64,000 nt of DNA from Pteria penguin (lineage: Eukaryota; Mollusca; Bivalvia; Pterioida; Pteriidae): assembly GCA_035048485.1 (NCBI GenBank), contig CM068580.1, positions 40,785,585 through 40,849,584 on the forward strand. The letters run 5' to 3'. Position numbers and translations under genes: made by a program. The notes beneath the pieces were generated by a model that was given only the letters and a program-made list of their open reading frames with translations, did no database searches and was not told where the DNA came from. Numbering within the stretch: position 1 is the stretch's first letter; the number at the start of each line of letters is the position of its first letter. Shown piece after piece: positions 12,192 through 21,650 of the stretch.

Positions 12192-13040
12192 ATGCACGAC
12201 AGCTTAGTTAGGTTTTATTTTGAACTTGGATTGTCTCAAGCTGAATTCTTAGCTTCCTAGCTTTTGCAGATCATGCCATTATGAGTAAATCTACTCTTAA
12301 GAACACATTGAAAAGGTTGCGTTTATCGAGAAGGAAGAATCAATCTGATCTGATTGATGTTGTCATTTTCATCTTAAACCTGCTTCAGAGTTCTGGTGTG
12401 CAACATGGGTATCGATGGATACATAACAAGTGTGTGCTTGCTGATTTTAAACTTCCACGTGACACTGTATATCAGCTATTAAAAATCCTTGATCCAGCAG
12501 GAGTTTTGGCTCGTAAAAGAAAGAGACTTCATAGAAGACGCTACACCCGTCTTGGTCCCGACTATGTTTGGCACGTAGACTCTTACGACAAGCTAAAGCC
12601 TTACGGCATAGCCATCAATGTTTGTATTGATGGCTATTCTAGAAGCATAATACGGCTGGAAGCAAACAAAACAAACAGCGATCCAAAAGTAATTTCGAAT
12701 TCAATGCAGTAAAACAACTTAATGGATGTCCACAGAGGATCCGTGCCGACATGGGCACTGAAAATGTGTATATAGAGCAAATGCAGAAATTTCTAAGAAG
12801 AAATCACAGAGATCAGTTAGCGGGAGATAAAAGTTTTCTGTATGGGAAAAGTACTCACAATCAGAGAATTGAATGGTTCTGGGGAATTCTACGAAAAGAA
12901 GTTGGACAGTATTTGATTAATTTTTTTGAGGAATTATCTACTGTTTCGTCAGAAAATATCTTTTGTGGATCTTTTTTTGGATAAAAGTCTAGTACAATTT
13001 TGTTTTGCAGATTTAATTCAGTTAACTTTTAATTTAAAAT
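12192..13040 (+). pseudogene. rve/DDE integrase-type transposase, three frameshifts
   Basis: A DNA transposase relic. The N-terminal part from 12192 (FYFELGLSQAEF) is frameshifted near 12255 into the main frame starting at 12281, an HTH-like basic region with HGYRWIHNK and LDPAGVLARKRKRLHRR. The integrase core follows: GPDYVWHVDSYDKLKPYG with the first catalytic Asp, then CIDGYSR and a second frameshift near 12705. Next come RIRADMGTEN with the second Asp and STHNQRIEWFWG with the catalytic Glu, 40 residues later. A third shift near 12960 restores a DLFLDKS-like tail, then homology stops, so the C-terminus is missing. All three DDE residues are still readable, but the gene cannot encode one protein. 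Similar proteins are annotated as integrase-core proteins in invertebrates; IS3EU is my best guess. Confidence 0.85.
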
Positions 13041-13147
13041 TAGGTTTTTCAAAATAATAAATGCATTAAGAATTGAAAAAAAAAATAACATAGGTTATTG
13101 ATTTTACCCGATAAATTCCTAATTTTCTATTTTTACATTCGATTTTC

Positions 13148-13270
13148 GTAAAGTACTTGGCTACCGACCGAGACTTCGCGGGTTCGAGCCCCGCTGTAGT
13201 CATGCCGGTGTATGTCCTTCGGATGAGACAGTAAGAACTGAAAACCGATGCTCCGTGTTGCGGATGGGAT
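13148..13270 (+). mobile_element. tRNA-derived SINE head (family 1), partial
   Basis: GCGGGTTCGAGCCCCGC is a B-box hairpin, followed by GTCCTTCGGATGAGACAGTAA as in the intact copies at 37694 and 46335. The 3' half is lost. Confidence 0.7.
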
Positions 13271-13739
13271 TTGTGCAGAGGAAACTACGCCTAAATTAGA
13301 CTTTCCATGCTATGAGACAATGAGGGAACTTTTTCTTTTACTTATCATGGAAGAAAGGAGATAACATATACCGATGGACACGGGAAGCGCTAAGCAATTA
13401 TAAATCAATTGGAGGAAAATGATTTTTGATATTTTATGAAATTACATAAATAATCTATGTTATTTTCCGCTTGATTTGTTGCTTTGTATCCCTGATTTGG
13501 TAATGAATTACAAGTATACAGATTACAATGAAGCTAATGATGTATGAAAGATAGATGTATCAATATACCCAATGAAGTAAATGAATGAAAATCCTGACAA
13601 TGAATCACAACAGCACTAACACTGAAGTACCGTTGAGAATATTGATGGAACTCCAGCAATCTATAGAAGTGAGATCAGGTGTTCGGGAGGAGTAAGCGTC
13701 TCCTGTTTGGTTAGCGACACATGTTGTCTGTTGTCTGTG

Positions 13740-14345
13740 AAATGTTTTGAAAAGGAGGTCAAACTTCAAGGTCTATGTCATCTTTGCACGACAAATGCTT
13801 CTGATTCGCTACTCTCCTCATAAACCCTTAGCCTATTGTGCTATAAAAATCGGGGGATGTTTACGTCACGTGATAACTCAGCCTATTTTAAATATGACAT
13901 ACATTAATGTCACAAATTACCGATATTCCGTCAATTCCATCCATTAATTTTATGTCAAAACCATTTAAATACTCACTTTTGTGGTTTATTCCCGTCATTA
14001 GTTCATCAAATTATCCCTACATAGCTGTATTCATGCTGTCTGATCACGGCTACCGTTCAAAAGCGATCGCGATCCGTCCGCCATGAAAGACCTCATTCTG
14101 TGATGACGTATTACTCTCATTCTATATATAGATGGCTCGTGGTAAGCGTTTTACTGTGAATCTTCCGTTTATGGAATGATAGTAATACGTCATCGCAAGA
14201 AACATGACTTCAGATTGCTTGGCACTTGTTGATTGGTCGAACGGTTTTTGAATATTATCTCGATTTTTGATAGCATGGTTTGCCACGGGTTTGTGAGGAG
14301 AGTAGCGTATCAGAAACACTTGGCCAGCAAAGGTGGGACAAGGTC
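13740..14345. repeat. Inverted repeat nested in the DNA transposon
   Basis: The segment 13740-13870 and the reverse complement of 14228-14345 are about 75% identical, sharing GATTCGCTACTCTCCTCA and a CAAAAATCG-like block. Read on opposite strands, both arms give similar peptides (LIRYSPHKP). This is a by-product of the inversion, not evidence of a gene. It may be a MITE that entered the transposon. Confidence 0.75.
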
Positions 14346-14619
14346 ACTAATTCAAAGGTCATTTCATCATGGTCTATTGTCATGTAATATTACTTGTCAA
14401 TACTTCTTTTAGTTTTCTCCCTGTTGACTTAAACATAAATTGTAAATTTTATATCTCAGGGTCAAATCCAAGACAAAAATTTATCATTGTGTTCGATTCA
14501 TCTTATAATGGTCTATCACCATGTTAAGTAACAATTTGGTAATCCAAATAATGTTCTTCAAACAGACTTAAACACGAGGACTAAACAAAAATGTTGACGC
14601 AGACAGACAGAATGACTGA

Positions 14620-14690
14620 CGGACGAGTTGTCACCATATACATGAAATATTCGTGGTGTGACGTAAAGCAATAAACAAACAAAAACGGAC
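14620..14690 (+). mobile_element. SINE tail fragment (family 1)
   Basis: GTCACCATATACATGAAATA followed by GTGTGACGTAAAGCAATAAA matches the 3' end of the intact SINEs at 37694 and 46335. The head is absent. Confidence 0.65.
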
Positions 14691-15116
14691 AAACGACCGC
14701 ATGGATTTCGTCATTTCATAAATCACTTAGCACTCCAGTCAAAAATGAAACTTTCAGGCAGGCAATTAGGGTTTACTTTGTTTTTCCGTCTTCCAAACAT
14801 TCTGTCACACTAGCAAGTGATATGAATTTCACGTGTGCATTCCTTGTGACAAGACCTCGTTACAATATACATGTACAAGATTGTTGACCTTGCGATCTTG
14901 ACTTATACGGTCATTTCGTGAGTTGCTGTTTTACGGGTGACTCATGTATCCCGCATAACCATTATGTTTTTTTCTCAACTGTTTAGTGCGGCGATGATTA
15001 CCAAATAACTTAATTAAATTTTAATTATTCTTACGTCTATTTATATTGAATGTATATCGGAGGATATATAGTAATTGCTTATCCAAGGAAATGATTTTAT
15101 TCCTTAAATAGAAAGT

Positions 15117-15264
15117 TTCGCGTAATAACGCAAAAGTTTCGCATTATAACGCGGTAGTTTCGCGTAATAACGCGATAGTTTCGCGTAATAACGCTAGAGC
15201 TTCGCGCAATAACGCGAAAAAAAAATTTGTTCTTCCTACCAAATGAGCTCAATAGGCTTTCGTA
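15117..15264. repeat. Right terminal inverted repeat with 21-bp tandem array
   Basis: Five 21-bp units, each with CGCGTAATAACGC or a close variant, run from 15117 to about 15216. They are followed by the unique tip ending TAGGCTTTCGTA at 15264. The order mirrors the left end. Confidence 0.9.
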
Positions 15265-15270
15265 AAAACG

Positions 15271-16170
15271 AAATCCAGTGAGATAAAAATAACCGATAAC
15301 GCGTCACTTGAACCTAGGTCAGTCTCGTTATGAATTAGTGGTCAAATGTCTAGATATTTTAAGATCTTTGTGACACGCATTGCCAGTCTATATTTAGGAT
15401 TCTATGAAATATTTTACTATCTAAATATATTATTATTATAATATTATATATATTATCATATATATTTAATTATTTCGAAGATCGCGCGATCGGTTTCCAT
15501 ATTGGCGCTTATATGTCAAATTAGGCCTTAATCGGGTGTGTTACAAGCGTTCTACTACGATTTCTCCAAATAAGGCAATATGTCAAGTGGTTTTCCCCAT
15601 ATTTGGAAAAATTCCCATGAAGTGCGATTGCACGGCGAATGAATATTTTAACACACACAATAAGCGACAAGTGTTTTAGGGTAATATATTGATAATATAA
15701 GTTAAGCAGACCTATGCTTAAACCTATTTCTGTACAATGAAATGTCAATAACAAGGATAACAAAGCCGGGTTTGGAAGAACTTTTACTACTTTAAGTACT
15801 TTTATAAATAAAGAAAACATATAACTTTTAATTTTGTGCACCAGATGCGCATTTCGACAACTAACTTATGTCTCTTCAGTGATGCTCGTGGCCGAATGGT
15901 TGGAATTCTCATATCATATAAATATTTGAAGAGCAGTATTGAAACCAAAATGACCGAAAAGTGAACCAAAGAATCAATCTAAGGACAGAGCTATGCATAA
16001 GGGAGATACTCCTTAGTTTTAGTGTGAATAGGACACCGGCCTAGTAAGAAGGTACTACTTTGTTATGTGAATTGAGATTGGCGGTGCAGAGGTAAAATTT
16101 TTACGATCGCAATAAAACCATATACCGTAATATTTAGGACTAGGTGTTATGACTGCGCAATTGCTGAGTA
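15271..16170. other. No gene recognised
   Basis: AT-rich DNA. Positions 15574-15610 hold TTCCCCATATTTGGAA, which matches 11043-11062 in inverted orientation. This raises the possibility that the 3.3-kb transposon lies inside an older inverted-repeat element. No protein signal. Confidence 0.5.
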
Positions 16171-16174
16171 TTTG

Positions 16175-16480
16175 GGCTTCCTTGTCATACGTCACGAATT
16201 ACATTGGTTTGTTGGCATTTAGCTCTGTTATGTACAATATATATCTATACTGTCTTATAGAAGTGAAAACTAAGAATAATATTACATTTTTTTTCAGATT
16301 AAATAGAGGGTAAATTGGGAAGTATTTGTCTGATTGATGTTCTACACTATTTTAATTTTTGGAGCCTATATTTTTGTTCCATTTTCTACATAGCTGACCT
16401 CTTTTAATCATTTTCGCTACGAATAGCAACAGGAATTACTTTTCACGCCCTAGCCTAGCGAGATTCAACCAATAATTTCG
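16175..16480 (-). mobile_element. SINE-like repeat (family 3), truncated copy
   Basis: About 75% identical, in the same orientation, to 24192-24480. Shared blocks are TTTGTTGGCATTTAGCTCT, ATGTACAATA, GAAGTGAAAACTA and TTCTACATAGCT. The copy at 24 kb continues into a tRNA-like segment; this one loses it after about 16460. Confidence 0.7.
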
Positions 16481-16740
16481 ATTCTGATTGGCTCATAAAA
16501 TTTTCAACACCGAGAGAAAAGCGGGACATAATACACAAAGAATTGTAAGCTGTGGATTGAAATGCACGTGCGATACTGATTCGATAAAAATAATGAGGAT
16601 AGACAAAACTTTGTTACTAGCTATTATGAATCACTACTGACTGCGTGTAATGAACACATGGAAGATCACCTGGAGAGAAGGTAAATGGTAGCAATATAGA
16701 GCGATCTTTGATTCTTGTTTCACGTCTCATCAATGTTATT

Positions 16741-16808
16741 AATATTATTTCACTCATATGGTGACGGCACTGGTCTCATGCCATGCACAGATATTTAGAC
16801 CGTTCTTG
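16741..16808 (-). mobile_element. SINE (family 1), 3' half, split by the DIRS element
   Basis: ATTTCACTCATATGGTGACGG to TTTAGACCG matches the 3' portion of the minus-strand SINE at 57140. Homology stops where the 16809 repeat begins. The remaining body (TCTTTTACGTGCCACG, CATCCAAAAGACA) is found at 24045-24115, on the far side of the DIRS element. Confidence 0.75.
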
Positions 16809-16858
16809 TCTTTACTACATATAACAAACACAGTATATGAATTTGCCCGACGTGCGTT
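16809..16858. repeat. 50-bp direct repeat B2, outer end of the DIRS element
   Basis: TCTTTACTACATATAACAAA through CCCGACGTGCGTT is repeated nearly exactly at 18904-18953. It abuts the broken SINE at its left. It is read here as the outer B repeat of a split-direct-repeat retrotransposon. Confidence 0.7.
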
Positions 16859-16859
16859 A

Positions 16860-18730
16860 TACTGCCGGCGTTTATCATAGATTTTGATCGTTTCTTGCCT
16901 TATCCTTTAAACCCGTCTTCCATATTCTACCCGGGTTGCATTCGCCCAAGTTCACTGCTCTCAACTTTACACCTTTTCCCTGCATCCCACCCCTTCCCTC
17001 ATTTCTTCTCCTTCCAACCTCATCTCAAAAATAAAATGAAATTCGAATTTAGTGTACAGCATTCCCAAGGACACTTTCTTGAATTCAGAGTGTTCGTTTA
17101 TAAGTACTTTTACATTTACAGAAACAGAAATGATGGAGAGAAGAAACAACATATGTTCTTTTTACCTAGTCTTTCCTTGGGGGGCGGGGCAGAGGTGGGT
17201 GGGATAGAAGCTCCGCAATGTTTTGTATAATTTTATGAATGGGGATCCATGTTAGGTCGAACAGTTACAAACAAACAGCATTATTATTAATTCTAATTAA
17301 TATATGATTTTTAAACATTTTTCGTTCTTTTAACACCTGCGCCTCCCCTTTCCGTTTTTTTTTTTTTTGCACCTGTTTAAGAGATCTTGGGCAAAAAAGC
17401 GTTCGGTCGTTCCGTCCGTCTGTATGTACCTTCGTAATTCTGCAGTGCCTAATAACTTTTAATAGAATGTTGTTACAGTTACCAAAATTCAACAGTAAGT
17501 ATATTTCCTAAGCGTCATCATGTGACCCGGGGGTAAAACATTTACAGCTATATTTATTTGCAGCTGGGGCATTCGTGTTTCAAAAGCGCAGGTTGTTTAG
17601 CTAAAAATGTTACTAGTTCTTGAACTTGTATGAACACCGTACTAGCCGGTAAATAACAATATAAATGATTACAAAATTGTCATATAGTTTTCTGTTTCCG
17701 TACTATTATTGATGAAAAATGTTTGAAATAAAATGAATTAAACAAAATAAAATAAATTAAAATAATACCTTTGTGAATCCAGACACCAGAAGAGTCCTAT
17801 AATTTACAAATAACATTATTCAGTTATGCACCCACTATGTAGGATCGTGAACAGAATCTTGTGTATAATTTTGAAGATATCGTCTTCAATATATACCATT
17901 TCCTGTTTATATGTTACTTATTCGAACACTCCAAAGTTGTGTCAGCAAACGGATGTGTAAACCTATATGTATTTGTTACAGTAAAGTATACATGTATAAA
18001 TAATATCATGCTTTCCAAATGTGTGGTCTGTTGTGGAGTATTGGAATTTGGCTCTTGTAATTTGGAGAAAGGATAGTATTACCTGAATATCGTAAGTTTT
18101 CAAATTACCTATATCTTTTTGGCCTTTTTACACTTGCACGGAGAGGGTGGGTTCGTTACAAGTAAAAATGAACACACGATACTATTTGTACATTATGATA
18201 TATGTCATGCCTGGTCATATTATGATATCTAAGTGACTAGAACATGTAAAATAATTTGTTCGTTCAACATAAAAATTTGTTTATTTACGTTACGCACGGT
18301 TGGGTGGGTGGCCTTTTCGTGGCAAATGCATACAACATTACAATATCATCTATTCTTTTGTTATAACTAACTTTGTATTATTTATGTATGTTACTTCAAA
18401 AAATGAAGAAACAAAAAAGGAAATATATAGAGATAATTACATGTACTTCTGTTTGTGACGCCATGTTGCTTTTGTCGTGTCTTCGATGAAATGTCACGGT
18501 TGCATGACTCCGCCTGTTTCTTTTATACCGTGGGAGAAAGCTCTGTTCGAGCATTTGGGTCAGACGTTCATTTAATATTCATAAAACAAACGGGAGTGAG
18601 GTTGACCTAGGTCAACATTCGCTCCCGTAAAAACACCTCGGCTTTTTATGGTGAGAGGCCAGCTTTAAGTGACAGACCTCACAATGGCAAATGAAAATAC
18701 AATAGACAAACGAAAATATTTCGATACCCG
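16860..18730. other. No gene recognised; probable insertion between DIRS terminal repeats
   Basis: Anonymous sequence with no transposon or host protein signal, containing a T-tract near 17357 and the palindrome at 18591. In a standard split-repeat element the repeats at 18735 and 16809 would be adjacent, so this 1.9 kb may be a later insertion. Confidence 0.45.
18591..18627. repeat. 37-bp imperfect palindrome with perfect 16-bp core
   Basis: GTTGACCTAGGTCAAC at 18601-18616 is a perfect palindrome. CGGGAG at 18591 and CTCCCG at 18622 extend it. The inner AGGTCA/TGACCT half-sites resemble a nuclear-receptor inverted repeat, but no gene is nearby. Confidence 0.8.
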
Positions 18731-18734
18731 AAAA

Positions 18735-18898
18735 AACTTAACTGCACGAACATCGGGACTAGAATGACTATTACTTTACTGTCACATGACTCCCAGGTAA
18801 TCACGTCACGTGAGTACGATACACGAACACACCTTGGATATTTCAAAACTATCAGAAAAATGATTCCCGCTTTACTACGAAACGCGGGAATATTTTAT
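18735..18898. repeat. DIRS terminal direct repeat A2
   Basis: About 93% identical to 23860-24020. It contains TTTACTGTCACATGACTC, a CACGTCACGTGAGT near-palindrome and GAAACGCGGGAATATTTTAT. Confidence 0.9.
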
Positions 18899-18903
18899 TC
18901 TTC

Positions 18904-18953
18904 TCTTTACTACATATAACAAACACAATATATGAATTTGCCCGACGTGCGTT
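18904..18953. repeat. DIRS internal direct repeat B1
   Basis: Nearly identical to 16809-16858, differing at one internal base, and immediately adjacent to repeat A2. Confidence 0.8.
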
Positions 18954-19049
18954 CTAGATACATCAAAAAGTTAAGGAAAGAATGTCGATTATCATTATTA
19001 AGTTAACAACCATATACACAAGTTCACATGTTCACATTTCGAAAAAAAA

Positions 19050-19900
19050 AATCACACATCTAGTTTAACTCAAAGATTTGTTCTTATAGATTAAACTACA
19101 TTACCTCTAGACTTGAACATAGGCCGAAAAAGAAAATAATTTGATGAATTATCAATATGTGCTATGTCAAAATATTTTTGTAACATACGATATGGACAAG
19201 CAGATGACTCTCCCTTAGCTACGACTACAGAATCTCCTAACCTATATTGATCAGTTTTACCTTTTTACATATACAAAGAAAAGTGATCATCAGAAAAAAT
19301 AACATCATTACATTTTAAAGAAATAAGCTCGTCAAAACGCAAGAATGCGGCAAACGCTACAAGAATCATTTTCAAATCTCTAATGATCAACAAATCATCT
19401 GCATGAATAAACACAATGTCACATAAATGTATAAGATGATTGACTGTGACTGGCTCCTTTTTAGAAATCTTCTTAGACGCATGTCTTTTCACTGTTTCCA
19501 CCAGATTATGAACGAATGAATTTTGTGTCGGATCTGGATGACCATGGAGCTCATGCAAAAACTTGATAGAATCTTGCGTTGCACTAATAACACTAAACGA
19601 GGCGGATAAATCCGATAATTGAGTAATATATAACGCAACTTTTATTGGGATAGCTGGTATAAGAAAAAAAAACCTTTTCTTCTACAAAAATCCTCACATT
19701 TTAGAAAATAATTGAAATACTTTGCCAAGGTATTATCACTTTTGCACATTAACATACATTTACACATGTTGTCACATAATTGAGAAGCAGAATCCGGATC
19801 GTCTCCACTTTGCCTATATGACTGCAGTATGGTAGATTTTAATCTTTGACATAATAAACCAGAACTAAGAATTAAAACATGTCAAGCAAAACTTAATCTA
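19050..19900 (-). pseudogene. DIRS tyrosine recombinase, C-terminally broken
   Basis: Reading downward from 19900, a core-binding domain is visible: LAKYFNYFLKCEDF, LIPAIPIKVALYITQLS and ATQDSIKFLHELHGHPDPT. The catalytic domain starts with LVAFAAFLRFDELISLKCND, whose Arg-Phe-Asp-Glu is the first catalytic arginine region. It continues through GKTDQYRLGD and CPYRMLQKYFD to NYFLFRPM near 19095. The His-x-x-Arg box and the nucleophilic Tyr expected further on are not found before the terminal repeat. Frameshifts occur near 19560 and 19270. The enzyme would have joined circular cDNA to the target. Confidence 0.85.
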
Positions 19901-20159
19901 AATGCCGCTAACTCAGATTCGAGCGGTTTTCCAAACACCCCATTCTTACCCCTACCTGGTATGGTACAGAAACGACCCAAAATAAAAAGGTTTTGATATA
20001 GTACTTGACTCAGCATAGTAAAGGCCAATAAGGTGCTGAAAACCAACATGGCACAACTAATGTGCCGGTAGCCTTATCATTTTTTACCTTCGACAAAACT
20101 TTGCAAATCAAACGAGGAGGTGGCACGAGCCAATTATTCTCATGTGACCACACAAAACT

Positions 20160-21260
20160 AAATGCATCTACCCTCTTGTACCCGTGCACCACCAAAGAGA
20201 AGTAAAATTTTTGCACTTCGTACTATAATCAGTTGCAAATCTGTCAAAAGAATGCGGACCCCAACATTTGTCTAATATGTTGAATACCAAAGGGGTTGTT
20301 TGCCAACCATCACAACAGCGACTTAAAAAATCAGAATGAATATTCAAATTTCTAGAAACCCAAAACGTATTCATACCAATATCATTTTTCTCACATTCTG
20401 AGTAAATATCAAGAGAAATTTTATGCAAATCAGCTTTCTTACTACCAACTTCTAAAATATGTTTGACTTTTCTGTTATCAGAAAACCACTTTATGGTTTG
20501 CCCTTCCAGGCATGAACTGAGAGTTTAAAACTCGACTCACCGCAACCAGCTCTCTCCATGTAGGGCTCTCTGTTGTCTCAGAGGGCGACCAACTGCCCAG
20601 CACCTCTGAACCACAATGATCCTCAATATATCCACCGTAATCCGGTATCTGAAGCATCACGGTGTACAACACTTTCCAAAGTGTTAACATCATCAGGAAT
20701 AAACGACTTGCCATTCAATTTCACGGCGTTTGAGAGCCAGAACACCAAAATCATCAAAAGCACTTTTGTCAATTGAAACTGGGGCATCCCAACTAGCCCT
20801 CGTTTGCAAAGAACTAAATATCGACCTAGTTCTTAAACGCACTACAGTACCAAATGCATTTTGCATAGACATAATTTGACCCGCTACCGCGGCGAGTGTT
20901 CGAGCGGCGATACATACCTGTGAATGACACACTTGACTGATCACATGATCCAGTGAGTTTAACAATCGAATCACTTTATCGTGACATATTTGTACTCTAC
21001 CTGCATTCATATCCCAGCAGCACCCTAACCAGGAGATAGTTTGAGTATATTGCCATGTACACTTATCGGCAATGAGGAAACCCAGGTTTAGTAAATCAGT
21101 CTTTATCCGTTCACTAAGGGCAGTTTCTTCAGCAAAGAGTACTTGTCCCTACCAAGCCGTCATCCAGATACATAATTACCTTGAAATCGTTATCTCTCCA
21201 AAACTGAATAACAGACCTTGTGGCATCATTCATCTCAGAGACACAGGCAATATCTATCAG
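20160..21260 (-). pseudogene. DIRS reverse transcriptase C-half and RNase H
   Basis: Near 21230-21150 the minus strand reads SVIQFWRDNDFKVIMYLDDG, with the catalytic YLDD box. It continues through LNLGFLIADKCTWQYTQTIS and WLGCCWDMNAG, the thumb-like region. RNase H homology follows: GSWSPSETTESPTWRELVAV near 20570 and NIHSDFLSRCCDGWQ and WGPHSFDRFAT near 20350-20230. Frameshifts separate these blocks at about 21130, 20690 and 20440. The order and motifs are those of DIRS pol. Confidence 0.85.
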
Positions 21261-21324
21261 TTTTTACTCTCCCTTTCAACAACAGCGGGATTATCAATAG
21301 CATATCTATTATTATTTAAAACTA

Positions 21325-21650
21325 ATGGTTCTCCATTTGCCCCATTGTGGATTAAGATCCGGCGAAACCCCGTAAGAGGTCATGTTCTGGTGAACTCTGA
21401 TGATGTTTCTGTCACCGAAGCCGTTATTTTCCATAGCCAATCAATGACTCAACTAGGCACGTGATAGTGACGCAATATGTAACAAACACTGTTCAAAAAC
21501 TACCCTGTAGGTCACGCACTCTGTGGACGTTAATTTCATTCCTAGGAAATTGTAGCCGATACACTGATTGGCTGGAAATCAGAGTACCCCAAAACATGAC
21601 CCCTTACGGAGTTTCGCCAGATCTTTATCCGTAATGGGACAAATAGAGAA
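21325..21650. repeat. Inverted duplication inside the DIRS pol region
   Basis: Positions 21325-21395 and 21585-21650 are about 85% identical in opposite orientation (GGCGAAACCCCGTAAG versus CTTACGGAGTTTCGCC). Weaker matches extend inward. The normal RT segment between the N-terminal part (ending near 21600) and the YLDD part is replaced by this foldback. Confidence 0.75.

Larger units (their letters stand above)
11956..15270 (+). mobile_element. 3.3-kb DNA transposon with IS3-like integrase and tandem-array inverted ends
   Basis: The element spans 11962-15264. It begins TACGAAAGCCTA and ends with the complement TAGGCTTTCGTA. The direct repeat AAAACG flanks it exactly at 11956-11961 and 15265-15270. 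Each end carries about 35 bp of unique inverted repeat, followed inward by five copies of a 21-bp unit with a CGCGTTATAACGCG-type palindromic core. The interior holds a frameshifted rve/DDE transposase (12192-13040), a SINE head, and a nested inverted repeat. The combination of an IS3-like integrase with a 6-bp duplication is what I recall for the eukaryotic IS3EU superfamily. That assignment is from memory and unverified. Confidence 0.8.

Noticed and set aside
11751..12197. 148-codon minus-strand frame
   Set aside because: Its repetitive Asn/Ser/Arg core is the translation of the 21-bp terminal array, and the rest is foldback DNA.
16895..17230. 111-codon plus-strand frame
   Set aside because: No domain, low-complexity composition and no splice-compatible neighbours.
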